From the NCBI GenBank assembly GCA_022842465.1, contig JALHPN010000003.1, forward strand, positions 59,451-123,450: a DNA stretch of 64,000 nt, in the 5' to 3' direction. The translations under genes were made by a program, and so were the position numbers. Below, piece after piece: positions 37,044 through 45,702 of the stretch (positions are counted from its first letter, which is position 1; each line of letters opens with the position of its first letter). The notes under the pieces were generated by a model. The model worked only from the letters and a program-made list of their open reading frames with translations, ran no database searches and was not told the origin of the DNA. This DNA comes from Polyangiaceae bacterium. Its GTDB lineage: Bacteria; Myxococcota_A; Polyangia; Polyangiales; Polyangiaceae.

Positions 37044-38684
37044 GTGATCCTTTCGAAGCGCTTCGCAGTCCGGACGGCTCGCCTCGCTCCGGCGCTCTTC
37101 GCTCTCGGCGCCGCGGGCTGTGAAGAGAAGAAGCCGGCCGAGCTCGGCGTGGGCGCCGAAGTGCTCGCGGACGCAGCCGTACCCGCCGTCCTGGCTCCGG
37201 TCCGCCGCGAGGTCCTCGAGCTCGACGGCGTCGCCGCACCGCCGAATCCCGTCTCTGGCCAGGCGACGCCGTCCGAGCAGAACAAGCTTCGCGTGCTCCG
37301 CTACCGGGTCGACACGGCGTCGCCGAAGCCGGCGCGCGCCATCGTCGTGCTGATGCCCGGCTTCCTCGCCGGCGCCGGCAGCATGGACGGCCTCGCGCGC
37401 GCGATCGTCGGGCGCAGCACCGACGACGACGCGCTGGAGGCCTGGGCGATCGACCGTCGCTCGAACCTGCTCGAGGACACCCACGGCCTGGACGTGGCGG
37501 AGCGGAGCGGCGACGCGAAGGCGGCCTACGCGTACTACGATCGCGGCGAGCCCATCGAGGGCAAGACGTTCGCAGGCTTCCTCGGTGGAGCACAAGTCCC
37601 ATGGGCGAGCGAGTGGGGCCTCGCGACGACGGTGGGTGACCTCCGCAGGGTCATCGAGCGCGTACCGGCGGAGCAGCGCAAGGCGCGCGTCGTGCTGCTC
37701 GGCCACTCGCTCGGAGCGAGCGTGGCGGAGGCGTACGCCGCGTGGGACTTCGACGGGGTGCCGGGGCAGGCCGACCTCGCCGCGCTCGTGCTCGCGGACG
37801 GCGCCGCGCGCCGCGAGGGCGCGGGTCCGGAGACGGTCGATCGATCGGCGTACGAGAACGGCGTCCCGGGCGGCCTCGTCCCCTCGCCCGGCGTGAAGTC
37901 GATCCGCGAAGGCAGCGTGTTCACGGCGCTGCCGCTCCTCGGGGTGAAGGCCCTCGTCGTCGCGGAGGCGGTCGCCATCGACGCGAAGAGTCGGCCCGAC
38001 GAGGTGCAGACCGACGTGCCGGCGCGCGATCAGCTCCTCCGCCTCGTGCTCGGTGTCTCGACGCTGCCGAAGCTCACGAACGCGGCGGCCTTCGGGTTTC
38101 CGTTCGACGAAGGCTCGGCGCTGCTCTCCTTCGCCGCGGCACGCTGCGGTCGAGCGGAGGGCGGTCCGGTCGAAGCGTATCAGGCCGTGTTCGGCGGCGA
38201 TCTCGTGCAACCGAGCGACCCCGCCGCCACGTACACGTGGAAGGACGGCCCCGACGTCGGCGAGCCGACGCGCCTCTCGGACCTCGCGCGCGCATGGTTC
38301 GAAGGGCCGGGCGTCAATTTCGCGGAGTGGTACTTCCCGACGCGCCTCTCGCTCGACCTCGGCGTCGCGACGACGCTGAACGTGACCGAGTCCGACTGGC
38401 GCTGGAGCGAGTACGGCCTGCGTACGAAGCACGGCGCCTCGCTCGACCTGCCGATCTTCGCCGCGCCTTTCCGGCTCGTCGGCGACACGGCGGCCCACGA
38501 CGCCCTGCGGAAGCTCGTGAAGACGCCCGACGCCGACTTCGTCGCGAAGCTCTACGGCGATCTCGCTCACGTGGACGGCCTCGTCGGTGCGGACGCGGCG
38601 GGCAGCGCGGCGACGGTCTGGTACGACGATCTCGTCGCCTTCGTGCGCGCCAAGACGCAGGCGGGCGGGGTCGTCGTGCCCTGA
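37044..38684 (+). CDS. Alpha/beta-hydrolase lipoprotein
   Basis: This 546-residue exported protein has a signal ending GAAGCEEKKP (lipobox AGC). An alpha/beta hydrolase core starts with AIVVLMPGFLAGAGSMDGLA (oxyanion region). The nucleophile elbow is LLGHSLGASVAEAYA, with Ser as nucleophile. A late His in GDLAHVDGLVGAD probably completes the triad. It would hydrolyse an ester or amide in the envelope; the substrate is unknown. The start is GTG 37044, 22 bp after the upstream gene. Confidence 0.75.
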   Translation: MILSKRFAVRTARLAPALFALGAAGCEEKKPAELGVGAEVLADAAVPAVLAPVRREVLELDGVAAPPNPVSGQATPSEQNKLRVLRYRVDTASPKPARAIVVLMPGFLAGAGSMDGLARAIVGRSTDDDALEAWAIDRRSNLLEDTHGLDVAERSGDAKAAYAYYDRGEPIEGKTFAGFLGGAQVPWASEWGLATTVGDLRRVIERVPAEQRKARVVLLGHSLGASVAEAYAAWDFDGVPGQADLAALVLADGAARREGAGPETVDRSAYENGVPGGLVPSPGVKSIREGSVFTALPLLGVKALVVAEAVAIDAKSRPDEVQTDVPARDQLLRLVLGVSTLPKLTNAAAFGFPFDEGSALLSFAAARCGRAEGGPVEAYQAVFGGDLVQPSDPAATYTWKDGPDVGEPTRLSDLARAWFEGPGVNFAEWYFPTRLSLDLGVATTLNVTESDWRWSEYGLRTKHGASLDLPIFAAPFRLVGDTAAHDALRKLVKTPDADFVAKLYGDLAHVDGLVGADAAGSAATVWYDDLVAFVRAKTQAGGVVVP

Positions 38685-38752
38685 GCTCCGGGGAGCCTCT
38701 GCAGACTCCATCACGCAGGGAGAACCCGCGCGCCGCGACGTATACGAGCACG

Positions 38753-40078
38753 ATGGTGCTTCGCACGTTTGCTCGCTCGTCGACGCGAACCCGCCGCGCC
38801 CACGCGCTCGGTGGGCTGACCGGCCTGCTCATCCTCGTCGCGCTCCAGGCGTGCGTCGGAGGGTCGGGCACGCTGCCCGGCGAAGCGGCGGAGGCGAGCG
38901 GCGATGCGACGCCGGCGACGCCCGCGGGAGACGGCGGCACGTCGGAGACCGATGCGATGCCGAGGAGCGGCATTCCCGACGAGAGCTACGGAGCGCAAGG
39001 CAGCGTGGGCTTCGCGGGCGTCCGCATCTCCGTCGAGCCTTCGGGCGCGATGACGTACCTGAGCGGCGGAGAGCCTTCGCGGCTCGATCCGAGCGGCGCG
39101 TCCGACAACGGATTTCGCCCGGCGACGCTGGAGGGTGGACGCTGCGTCGGCTTCGGCCGCGCGCCCGACGGGAGCTACGTGTACGCGCTCTACACTCCGC
39201 AGTTCCTCCAGACGACCGACGTCGTCCTGGCGCGGGCGACCGCCGACGGGAAGCCCGTCTCCTCGTTCGGAACGGGAGGACGAAGGACGTACACCATCGG
39301 CGACGAGTGCACGCCCGAGGCGTGGGTCGCGCCGGACGGAGAGCTCGTCCTCGCGTGCACGACGACGCTGAAGAAGCTCGACTCGGCCACGCACGTGCTG
39401 CGCACGACCCCTGACGGCACCCCCCACCCGACGTTCGGCACGGCGGGGGTCATCCGCGCGTCCTTCCAGACGGGCCAGGGGCCGCTCGCCGGCCCTGCCC
39501 TCTTCCGTCCGACGAACGGCAACGTGCTCCTGCGGCGCTCCACGGAGGGCAACATGCTGGTGGAGCTCGGGCCCGACGGCGCTTTCGTAGGCGGCCCCAG
39601 CAACACGCGTCTCGCGTCCCTGCCCGTGGACGCGAGCACCCATGGTGACTTTCTCCTCGCAGAAGACGGAGTCGTCTTCACGGCGTTCGTCGACGACGCG
39701 GACGTCGCCCTCGGTCGATGGCAGCGCGGCGTTCGCGATCCCTCGTTCGGCGAAGCCGGCGTGGTGCGCGCGGGGCTGTCAGGGGTGATAGGTCCGGTGC
39801 GGGCCGTCCGCGCCGTCGACGGAAGCGTGTATGTTGCAGGCGGAACGCGGGAGGCAGGAAAGGCCTCGGCTTCGTCGACGGCGCCGCTGCTCGTGAAGCT
39901 CGACGCGAACGGGAAGCTCGATCCGTCGTTCGGCCGCGGCGGGGTGGCCATCTTCCCCGCGGATCGCACGAGAGGCCACGTCGAGGAGCTCGGGATGGAT
40001 GGCGCCGGACGGCTCTATGCCCTCGTCCACGAGGCGGAAGCGAGCTCGCCGCGCGCGGTGGTACGCGTCCTCCCCTGA
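38753..40078 (+). CDS. Lipoprotein with delta-60 (DUF5122-like) repeats
   Basis: This 441-residue protein has a signal ending LVALQACVGG (lipobox LQAC). The linker carries Ala/Thr/Gly repeats. The body contains blade-like repeats with the signature D-x-S/T-F-G-x-x-G: VSSFGTGGRRTYTI, HPTFGTAGVIRASF, DPSFGEAGVVRAG and DPSFGRGGVAIFPA. This is the delta-60 repeat family, thought to form surface propellers in myxobacteria. No catalytic motif is seen. It may be cotranscribed with the upstream hydrolase (68 bp apart). Confidence 0.75.
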   Translation: MVLRTFARSSTRTRRAHALGGLTGLLILVALQACVGGSGTLPGEAAEASGDATPATPAGDGGTSETDAMPRSGIPDESYGAQGSVGFAGVRISVEPSGAMTYLSGGEPSRLDPSGASDNGFRPATLEGGRCVGFGRAPDGSYVYALYTPQFLQTTDVVLARATADGKPVSSFGTGGRRTYTIGDECTPEAWVAPDGELVLACTTTLKKLDSATHVLRTTPDGTPHPTFGTAGVIRASFQTGQGPLAGPALFRPTNGNVLLRRSTEGNMLVELGPDGAFVGGPSNTRLASLPVDASTHGDFLLAEDGVVFTAFVDDADVALGRWQRGVRDPSFGEAGVVRAGLSGVIGPVRAVRAVDGSVYVAGGTREAGKASASSTAPLLVKLDANGKLDPSFGRGGVAIFPADRTRGHVEELGMDGAGRLYALVHEAEASSPRAVVRVLP

Positions 40079-40199
40079 AGGGCGCGCAGGCGCGCCATGC
40101 TTCCGCACGACGCGTGCGCGATGTGTTGCTCGGCGCTGTCGTCCATCGGGGCGACGGCGGATCGGTGGCGCGTCGGCGCGGCATGCGGATAATGGGGGC

Positions 40200-40673
40200 G
40201 TGATTCGACGCGCCATCCCCCTCTTCGCCGCCCTCGTCCTCTTCTCTGCCTGCGACGACGAGACCACGACACCCTCCACCGACGGGGGCGCCGCCCCGAG
40301 CGCCGACGGAGGCGGCAGCGCGAGCGCCGAAGGAGGATCGAGCGGCGGCAGCAGCGGCGCGACGAGCGACTGCGCGGTCGCCTATAGCTGCCGTGCGGAC
40401 TCGGGCGGGATCACGCTGAACTGCGTCGAGGCCAGCGCGAAGCCGAACGGCGCCAAGGAGGCGTGCGAAGGCCAAGCGGTGGGCGGCTTGACGTATGTCT
40501 TCTCGGAGGGCCCGTGCCCGCGCGAGGGCGCCGCGGCCGGATGCCTGCTGCGCGAGAACGGGGGCTGTCAGGTGAGCTGGATCTACGGTCCCGCGAGCAG
40601 CGCGAACGCGGCGGGCGTCGAGACCTTCGTGTCCCAGTGTCGAGCCCAGGGCCACGAGCCCGTGGCCCGGTGA
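40200..40673 (+). CDS. Small Cys-containing lipoprotein
   Basis: This 157-residue protein has a signal ending LVLFSACDDET (lipobox FSAC). A Ser/Gly/Ala linker of about 35 residues follows, then about 100 residues with six cysteines (CAVAYSCRADSG, LNCVEASAK, EACEGQ, GCLLRENGGCQVSW). The start is GTG 40200. I know of no function. The 121-bp gap before it has no clear site. Confidence 0.6.
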   Translation: MIRRAIPLFAALVLFSACDDETTTPSTDGGAAPSADGGGSASAEGGSSGGSSGATSDCAVAYSCRADSGGITLNCVEASAKPNGAKEACEGQAVGGLTYVFSEGPCPREGAAAGCLLRENGGCQVSWIYGPASSANAAGVETFVSQCRAQGHEPVAR

Positions 40674-40677
40674 GCGG

Positions 40678-41385
40678 ATGACGTCCCTCCGCCGCCTCGC
40701 GCTCCTGGCGGTCGCCGTGAGCGTCGTCGCATCAGGCTGCTCGTCGGACCCGACACCTCCCACGTCGGCGCTCGCGCCGGCCGACGCGGACGGCGGGTCG
40801 GGAGCGACCCCTGGCGCTGTCACAGGCTGTCCGCTCACCGCCGATCGCGTCGTCGAGCTGGTGCTCGCGCCGAGCGACTTCACGGAGGAGACCGTCACGT
40901 CGGGTGCGAGCCTCTCGTGGGAGCTCACGGCGAGGCCGACCGCGACCATCCCCGCGCTCACGCCCGGCGAGTCGCTCGCGGTCTCCCTCCGCTTCGAGGG
41001 CGCGCCCGTGCGCATCCTCCGCGAGGGCCGCTCGTTCTACGTCACCATCGAGGCCGCGACGTCGGGCACGACCCGCGCCCAGGCCACTCCCGAGCTCGTC
41101 GCGGCCTCCGCCGGCGAGCTCACGCCGGGCCCATGGCAGCCCTCGCTCTCCGTCCGCGCCGACGGCAGACCGATCCGCCTCGTCCTCGGCGGCATCGACG
41201 TGAACCCGAACGCCGGCGAGCGCCTGTCGTGCTTCTCGGCGCGTGCGACGCTCCCTCGTCAAGCGAACAGCGTCGAGGACTCGAGCCTCGTCGCGGTGGC
41301 TCCGAGCGAGCCCATGCCGATCACGGTCGTGCGTCTCTCGGTGACCGGCGACCCTCCGGCGACGCCGTTCGCGCTGAGCTTGTGA
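40678..41385 (+). CDS. Lipoprotein of unknown function
   Basis: This 235-residue protein has a signal ending SVVASGCSSDP (lipobox ASGC). The mature part looks like one or two beta-sandwich domains (ESLAVSLRFEGAPVRILREG, SFYVTIEAATSGTT). Two Cys (TGCPL and LSCFS) could pair. It starts 4 bp after the previous stop, so the two lipoproteins are cotranscribed and may act together. Confidence 0.6.
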   Translation: MTSLRRLALLAVAVSVVASGCSSDPTPPTSALAPADADGGSGATPGAVTGCPLTADRVVELVLAPSDFTEETVTSGASLSWELTARPTATIPALTPGESLAVSLRFEGAPVRILREGRSFYVTIEAATSGTTRAQATPELVAASAGELTPGPWQPSLSVRADGRPIRLVLGGIDVNPNAGERLSCFSARATLPRQANSVEDSSLVAVAPSEPMPITVVRLSVTGDPPATPFALSL

Positions 41386-41419
41386 GGCTGACTCCGGTGA
41401 GTCCACCGGCCCTTCGAGG

Positions 41420-42100
41420 TCACGGCGATTGCACGGGAAAGGCGGTCGTCGGTCGAAGCTCGAGCCACGCATCGGCGCCCACCGGAAGGCTCCCGAGGAA
41501 CCGGCTCACCTCGAGGCTCTCGAGCGCCTCCGGGCCCGACGACGGCGTCCCGTCGACGCGGCGCCCACGCCGATCGCTGGCGAAGGTGAGCTTGGCCGCG
41601 AGCGCGTCTCCCGGGACCGGCGCCCAGTAACCCGGGGCGTTGTACCCGCCGCTCGACTGCCGGGTGAAGAGCACGTCGGCATGGCTCGTGGTCTCGTCTC
41701 CGGGCTGCCCGTCGAGGCGGGGGTGGCTCACCCGTACGTCGGCGCGGAACGTGTCGTAGGCGCTCGCGCGAGGATCGAAGACGAACCCGCGCACGTTGAT
41801 CGTCACCCGCGCCGGGCCGAGGACCGTCTCGAGCGGCTCGCCGAGCGGGGTGGGCGACCAGGCGAGCTCGCCGCGCCAGTAACGGGGATCCGCGAGGACG
41901 GCCGGAGGCGGCTGTCGCTTGTCGACGAGCCTGCGAACCGCCACGGCATCCACCGTGTAGACCTCACCGCCGGTGATGTTTGCTTCGGAAACGTGGGTCG
42001 CGTCGTCCGCGGTCGGCGCCGCGCAGCCGCTCGCGGCGATCAGGGCCGTCACGGCGAGGGCGAGGATCCGTGCGGACTCGATGCAACAGTTGAATTTCAT
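41420..42100 (-). CDS. Lipoprotein of unknown function
   Basis: This 226-residue protein has a signal ending LIAASGCAAPT (lipobox ASGC) and a strong GGAGG ribosome site just before ATG 42100. The mature part contains ITGGEVYTVDAVAVRRLVDK and a beta-rich body (VTINVRGFVFDPRASAYDTF). No catalytic motif is visible. It converges with the lipoprotein operon at 40200-41385 and is divergent from the next small lipoprotein. Confidence 0.6.
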   Translation of the reverse strand: MKFNCCIESARILALAVTALIAASGCAAPTADDATHVSEANITGGEVYTVDAVAVRRLVDKRQPPPAVLADPRYWRGELAWSPTPLGEPLETVLGPARVTINVRGFVFDPRASAYDTFRADVRVSHPRLDGQPGDETTSHADVLFTRQSSGGYNAPGYWAPVPGDALAAKLTFASDRRGRRVDGTPSSGPEALESLEVSRFLGSLPVGADAWLELRPTTAFPVQSP

Positions 42101-42249
42101 GACGATAACCTCCAGCAAGCGCACGCCTCGAGTATCACGGCGATCCCGCGTGACCACGCCGGCGCGCGGCAAACGAGCGTTGCCCCGCAGGCACGTTCGA
42201 GCGCGTGTGCCCTTGACGTTCGCGCGGCGCCGGCCGAGAGGTTCGGGTG

Positions 42250-42642
42250 ATGGCTGCGTCCCCGAAGCGCTGTGCGAGGCTCCTGCGGTCGATGTCGCTC
42301 CTCGGCTGCACGACACTCCTCGGGGCGTGCACCATCTCGCCGAGGTCTCCGGCGCACCCGTCCGTTCAGAGCGCTCCCGCGTCCCAGGAGGACACCGAGA
42401 CGTCACGCGCGGATGCCGTGCTGGGCGCGGCGTCGAGCGACCTCGGCTGTCCGCGGGTCGAGATCGTGATGACCTTCAGCCGTGACTATGCGAACTCCGC
42501 GCAGCCCCGTCACGTCGTTCAGGGCTGCGACAAGCGCGCGGTCTACGCGGAGGACTGCGCCGAGTACCCGCGATGCCGACACCTGCTCCTCTCCGTCCTC
42601 CCCCTCGCGCCGTCCGCGACGCCCGGTTCGGGTCGAGAGTGA
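42250..42642 (+). CDS. Small lipoprotein of the myxobacterial GCxKRAVY type
   Basis: This 130-residue protein has a signal ending TTLLGACTISP (lipobox LGAC). The mature core has LGCPRVEIVMTF, then VVQGCDKRAVYAEDCAEYPR. The spacing of C...GC-x-KRAVY...C matches a small repeat seen in many myxobacterial lipoproteins of unknown function. The start is ATG 42250. It converges with the thioredoxin gene 22 bp away. Confidence 0.6.
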   Translation: MAASPKRCARLLRSMSLLGCTTLLGACTISPRSPAHPSVQSAPASQEDTETSRADAVLGAASSDLGCPRVEIVMTFSRDYANSAQPRHVVQGCDKRAVYAEDCAEYPRCRHLLLSVLPLAPSATPGSGRE

Positions 42643-42664
42643 GCACCGCGCGAGCCTCGGCGCG

Positions 42665-43030
42665 CTAGGCGACTTTCACCTCGCTGACGTTCCGGCGGAC
42701 CTCCTCCATGTCGAGCGCGCGGACCCGAGTGACGAGATCGTCGAGGGCCGCGGCCGGTAGGAGACCGGGGCGGGCGAAGACGAGGATCCCGTCGCGGAAG
42801 ACCATGAGCGTCGGGATCGACCGGATCTCGAGCGCACCCGCGAGCGCCGGCTCCGCCTCGGTGTCGACCTTCGCCCACGTGATGTCGGGGTGCCTGGTCG
42901 CTGCCGCCTCGAAGATCGGCGCGAACGCGCGACACGGCGCACACCAACGCGCCCAGAAGTCGACGAAGACGATGCCCGCCTGCTGGATCTGAGCGGGAAA
43001 CGACTCGGCTGTCATCGCGATCGTGGTCAT
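42665..43030 (-). CDS. trx: Thioredoxin
   Basis: This 121-residue cytoplasmic thioredoxin has the active site FWARWCAPCRAF (WCAPC instead of the usual WCGPC) and the cis-Pro in IRSIPTLMVF. It reduces disulphides in partner proteins. ATG 43030 follows a strong GGAGGAGGAG site (43034-43043). It lies just downstream of a DUF302 gene on the same strand and near a DsbA-like gene, which suggests a shared redox or sulphur role. Confidence 0.9.
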   Translation of the reverse strand: MTTIAMTAESFPAQIQQAGIVFVDFWARWCAPCRAFAPIFEAAATRHPDITWAKVDTEAEPALAGALEIRSIPTLMVFRDGILVFARPGLLPAAALDDLVTRVRALDMEEVRRNVSEVKVA

Positions 43031-43099
43031 GAGCTCCTCCTCCACGTGAGAGCCGGCGGAGGAAGCGTTGGGTTCGCGGGCGGCCCCGACGCCCGGTCT

Positions 43100-43513
43100 T
43101 CAGGACGGGAGCGCCGCGAGCACCCGCTCGAGTCGCGCGCCGACGTCGCGCGCCACGCCTGCCAGGGCGTTGCTCTCGCCGTGGGCGCCGAGCGTCTGCA
43201 TCGGGTCGATCACACCGACGACCGCGTTGCCGTCGTCGGCCTCGTAGAGCACCACGTTGCACGGCAGGAGAAGCCCGATGCGCGGGTCCTGCTGCAGCGC
43301 CGTGTGCGCGAACGACGGGTTACAAGCACCGAAGATCCGGTACCTGCGAAAGGCGACCCCGAGCTTCGCCTCGAAGGTCTTCTGGATGTCGATCTGGGTG
43401 ATGATCCCGAAGCCCTCCTTCTCGAGCGCCGCCGGAAGCCGCGAGAGCGCCTCCTCGTAGCTGAGCGACGAGCTCTTCCACTGTCCACGCGCCTGCTCGG
43501 TCTCGCTTCCCAT
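43100..43513 (-). CDS. DUF302 family protein
   Basis: This 137-residue protein has the DUF302 landmarks: LEKEGFGIITQIDIQKTFEA and later FGACNPSFAHTALQQDPRI with LLPCNVVLYE. The two Cys (ACN and LPC) are typical. DUF302 proteins often neighbour thiol and sulphur-oxidation genes, but no biochemical role is established. ATG 43513 is preferred, with AGGTG 6 bases upstream; GTG 43522 is the alternative. It probably shares a transcript with the thioredoxin 69 bp downstream. Confidence 0.85.
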   Translation of the reverse strand: MGSETEQARGQWKSSSLSYEEALSRLPAALEKEGFGIITQIDIQKTFEAKLGVAFRRYRIFGACNPSFAHTALQQDPRIGLLLPCNVVLYEADDGNAVVGVIDPMQTLGAHGESNALAGVARDVGARLERVLAALPS

Positions 43514-43621
43514 GTTCTTCACCTATCTGTGGGATGCCCGTGGCCCCCGACTGGGGTTCGCACGACGGCACACCGCGAACCCTCCCGCGCTCTTTCGGGC
43601 TCTCACGGGTGGAGGTCGTCC

Positions 43622-44293
43622 ATGCCTGCTCGGCTGAAGTTCAGCTACTGGTCCGATCCGCTCTGCATCTGGGCCCTCGTCGCGCAGGCGAAGCTCGATC
43701 GCGTCCTCGGCGAGCTCGGCGAGCACGTCCGCGTCGACTACCGCATCGTTCCGGTCTTCGGGAGCGTGCCTTGGCGATTCGCCCAGGGCCCCTGGGCGAA
43801 GGAGGGCGTCGACGGGCGGGTCGAAGCGACCCGCAGGATCGCCGAGCAAGGTGGGCGCCACGACGTCAGCGGCGAGTGCTGGCGACGCGCGACGCCCTCG
43901 TCGTCGTGGGCGCCTGCGGCGGCCATCAAGGCCGTGTTCGCCCTCGTCGCGGAGGGGCTCGACGAGGAGGTCGGCCCGCTCTACCAGCGCGTCCTCCGCG
44001 AGCGCTTCTTCGTGGGCGAACGCGACATCGCCCTCCGCGGCGTGCAGCTCGAGGTCGCCGAGGAGCTCGGAGTTCCCCGCGGCGCGCTCGAGCGCCGACT
44101 CGACGACGGCACCGCGCTCGCCGCCGTCTGCGAGGACCACGCCGAGAAGGAGCGGCTGCGCCTCCAGGGTTCGCCGACCTACGTGTTCGACGGTGGCCGC
44201 GCGATGCTCTACGGCAACTTCGACTACGGCATCCTGCGGAGCACCGTCGAGGAGCTGGTGCGCGGCGCCGGACCCGGGGGCTCCGCATGTTGA
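43622..44293 (+). CDS. DsbA-family protein with a degenerate active site
   Basis: This 223-residue cytoplasmic protein has the thioredoxin/DsbA fold of the FrnE/2-hydroxychromene-carboxylate isomerase group: LKFSYWSDPLCIWALVAQAK at the N-terminus, a helical insert, and GSPTYVFDGGRAMLYGNFDY with the cis-Pro. The usual CPWC is CIWA, so only the first Cys remains and it cannot act as a normal dithiol oxidase. It may be a monothiol or glutathione-using enzyme. It is divergent from the DUF302 and thioredoxin pair. Confidence 0.75.
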   Translation: MPARLKFSYWSDPLCIWALVAQAKLDRVLGELGEHVRVDYRIVPVFGSVPWRFAQGPWAKEGVDGRVEATRRIAEQGGRHDVSGECWRRATPSSSWAPAAAIKAVFALVAEGLDEEVGPLYQRVLRERFFVGERDIALRGVQLEVAEELGVPRGALERRLDDGTALAAVCEDHAEKERLRLQGSPTYVFDGGRAMLYGNFDYGILRSTVEELVRGAGPGGSAC

Positions 44294-44298
44294 GCGGT

Positions 44299-45042
44299 TC
44301 AGCGACCGAAGCCGCCTTGCCCGCCGCCCTGGTCGCCAGGGTACCACGGAGCATGGCCGGGCTGCGCCCCCTGCGCAGGCGGACCCTGCCCGGCCTGCCC
44401 GTACTGCGGAGGAGCCGCGCCGTGCCCGAACGCCGGCGGCGGCGCGTAGCCGGGCTGCTGCGCGCCGTAGCCCCCCTGCGGAGGATGCCCGTACGGGGCC
44501 TGCCCCTGCGGAGGATGCCCATACGGGGCGGGGGGTTGTCCGTACGGAGGCGGCCCGCCGAGCTGGGGGGGCGGCGCGCCGCCCATCTGCATCGCCGCGT
44601 GCGGGTTGCCGAGGACGCTCGCGATCGCCGCACACTGCTCGTGGTTGCGGCTCATGCCCATGCGATGGAACTTCGCCACCCAGGTGCGATTCGGCGCCTC
44701 GATCCGGAAGTGCGAGAAGAGCATGCCGCTCGAGCTCGTCACCTTCATCTGCGGGAGCGCGTGCAGCGGAAAGTCGAAGACCTCGACGACGCGATCGAGG
44801 TGGCAACGGGTGAAGAACCCGGGCTTCAAGCTGATGACGACGAGCCGCCGATCGGTGAGGCCGATGACGTAGTGCTTCGTCATGAAGGCGACCGCGAGGG
44901 CGCCGCCTATCGTCGCGTAGAAGAGGAGGATGAGGCCGATGTTCGGCTGCTTCACGCCGTACGCCCAGTGACGGAGCTGCTCGCCGGGCTGGAGGTGGCG
45001 CGCGATGGCGGCGGGAACGGTCTGATCGTCGATCGTCGACAT
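44299..45042 (-). CDS. PH-like domain protein with Pro/Gly/Tyr-rich tail
   Basis: This 247-residue protein has a membrane segment (IGLILLFYATIGGALAVAFM) after a short N-terminus. A bacterial PH-like beta domain follows (YVIGLTDRRLVVISLKPGFF, VVEVFDFPLHAL). The last 95 residues are low-complexity Pro/Gly/Tyr/Gln (APYGHPPQGQAPYGHPPQGG). Such tails often self-associate or bind other proteins. The PH-like domain may bind lipids or membranes. ATG 45042 is chosen; a TTG at 45081 is an alternative. Confidence 0.65.
   Translation of the reverse strand: MSTIDDQTVPAAIARHLQPGEQLRHWAYGVKQPNIGLILLFYATIGGALAVAFMTKHYVIGLTDRRLVVISLKPGFFTRCHLDRVVEVFDFPLHALPQMKVTSSSGMLFSHFRIEAPNRTWVAKFHRMGMSRNHEQCAAIASVLGNPHAAMQMGGAPPPQLGGPPPYGQPPAPYGHPPQGQAPYGHPPQGGYGAQQPGYAPPPAFGHGAAPPQYGQAGQGPPAQGAQPGHAPWYPGDQGGGQGGFGR
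44474..44529 (-). repeat. Direct repeat encoding PYGHPPQG
   Basis: Two 26-bp copies (44474-44499 and 44504-44529) differ at one base and encode the PYGHPPQG units of the Pro/Gly/Tyr tail, with a 30-bp period. It lies in a low-complexity coding stretch that also has looser repeats of PPYGQ type. Confidence 0.7.
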
Positions 45043-45171
45043 CTCCACGCCGATCCTCTGCGCATTGGGAGAGGGATGCAAGACGCACCGTCTCGGGTGC
45101 GCCCGCCTGGGCAGAGCCCGACCTCACGCCTGCTCGGCCACCGTCGCGGCGACCCGTGGTATCGTCGGCGC

Positions 45172-45699
45172 GTGGGGACGCACTCCGTCCGAGACGGCTC
45201 GTCGAGCAAGCTCGAGGCGGTTCGTGCGGTCGCCGTCCTCGGCGTCGCGGTAGCCGCGTGCGGCCCGAAGCACGCGCGCGTCGACGTGAGAGACGCCCCC
45301 GCAAACCAGACGGCGAACGCGCTCACGCTCGACGGCGGGCGCATCGCGCTCGAGGCGGGCGGGCGCTACGACCGGCTCTGCGAAGGGGCGAGAGGAGCGT
45401 CGTCGAAGGGTGCGGGTTGCATCGATCACCACTTCTACGTCTTCCCCGTCGTCCCGACGTCGGCTCCCGCCACGGAGCCCGTGCCGGCGTGGGTCACTTG
45501 CAGCGGCAACGAGACCTCGTTCGAGGCGTGCGCGTCACGCGTCCGCGCCTACACGGGCGAAATCGCGGGCTCCGTCGCCGTGCGCCTGGGGACGACGGGC
45601 GCCGAGTCAGGCTGGGAGAAGGCCGCGAAGGAAGCCGCGAGCCGTCACGGTCTCGCCGTCGCGCCGCGCGCTCCCGTCTTGAGGTTAGGGAGAATGTGA
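45172..45699 (+). CDS. Lipoprotein of unknown function
   Basis: This 175-residue protein has a signal ending VAVAACGPKH (lipobox VAAC). The mature part has four Cys (DRLCEGARG, GAGCIDHHF, VTCSGNETSF, EACASR). A segment GCIDHHFYVFPVVP suggests a small disulphide-held fold. The start is GTG 45172. It ends 4 bp before the methyltransferase gene. I know of no function. Confidence 0.55.
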   Translation: MGTHSVRDGSSSKLEAVRAVAVLGVAVAACGPKHARVDVRDAPANQTANALTLDGGRIALEAGGRYDRLCEGARGASSKGAGCIDHHFYVFPVVPTSAPATEPVPAWVTCSGNETSFEACASRVRAYTGEIAGSVAVRLGTTGAESGWEKAAKEAASRHGLAVAPRAPVLRLGRM

Positions 45700-45702
45700 G
45701 CC

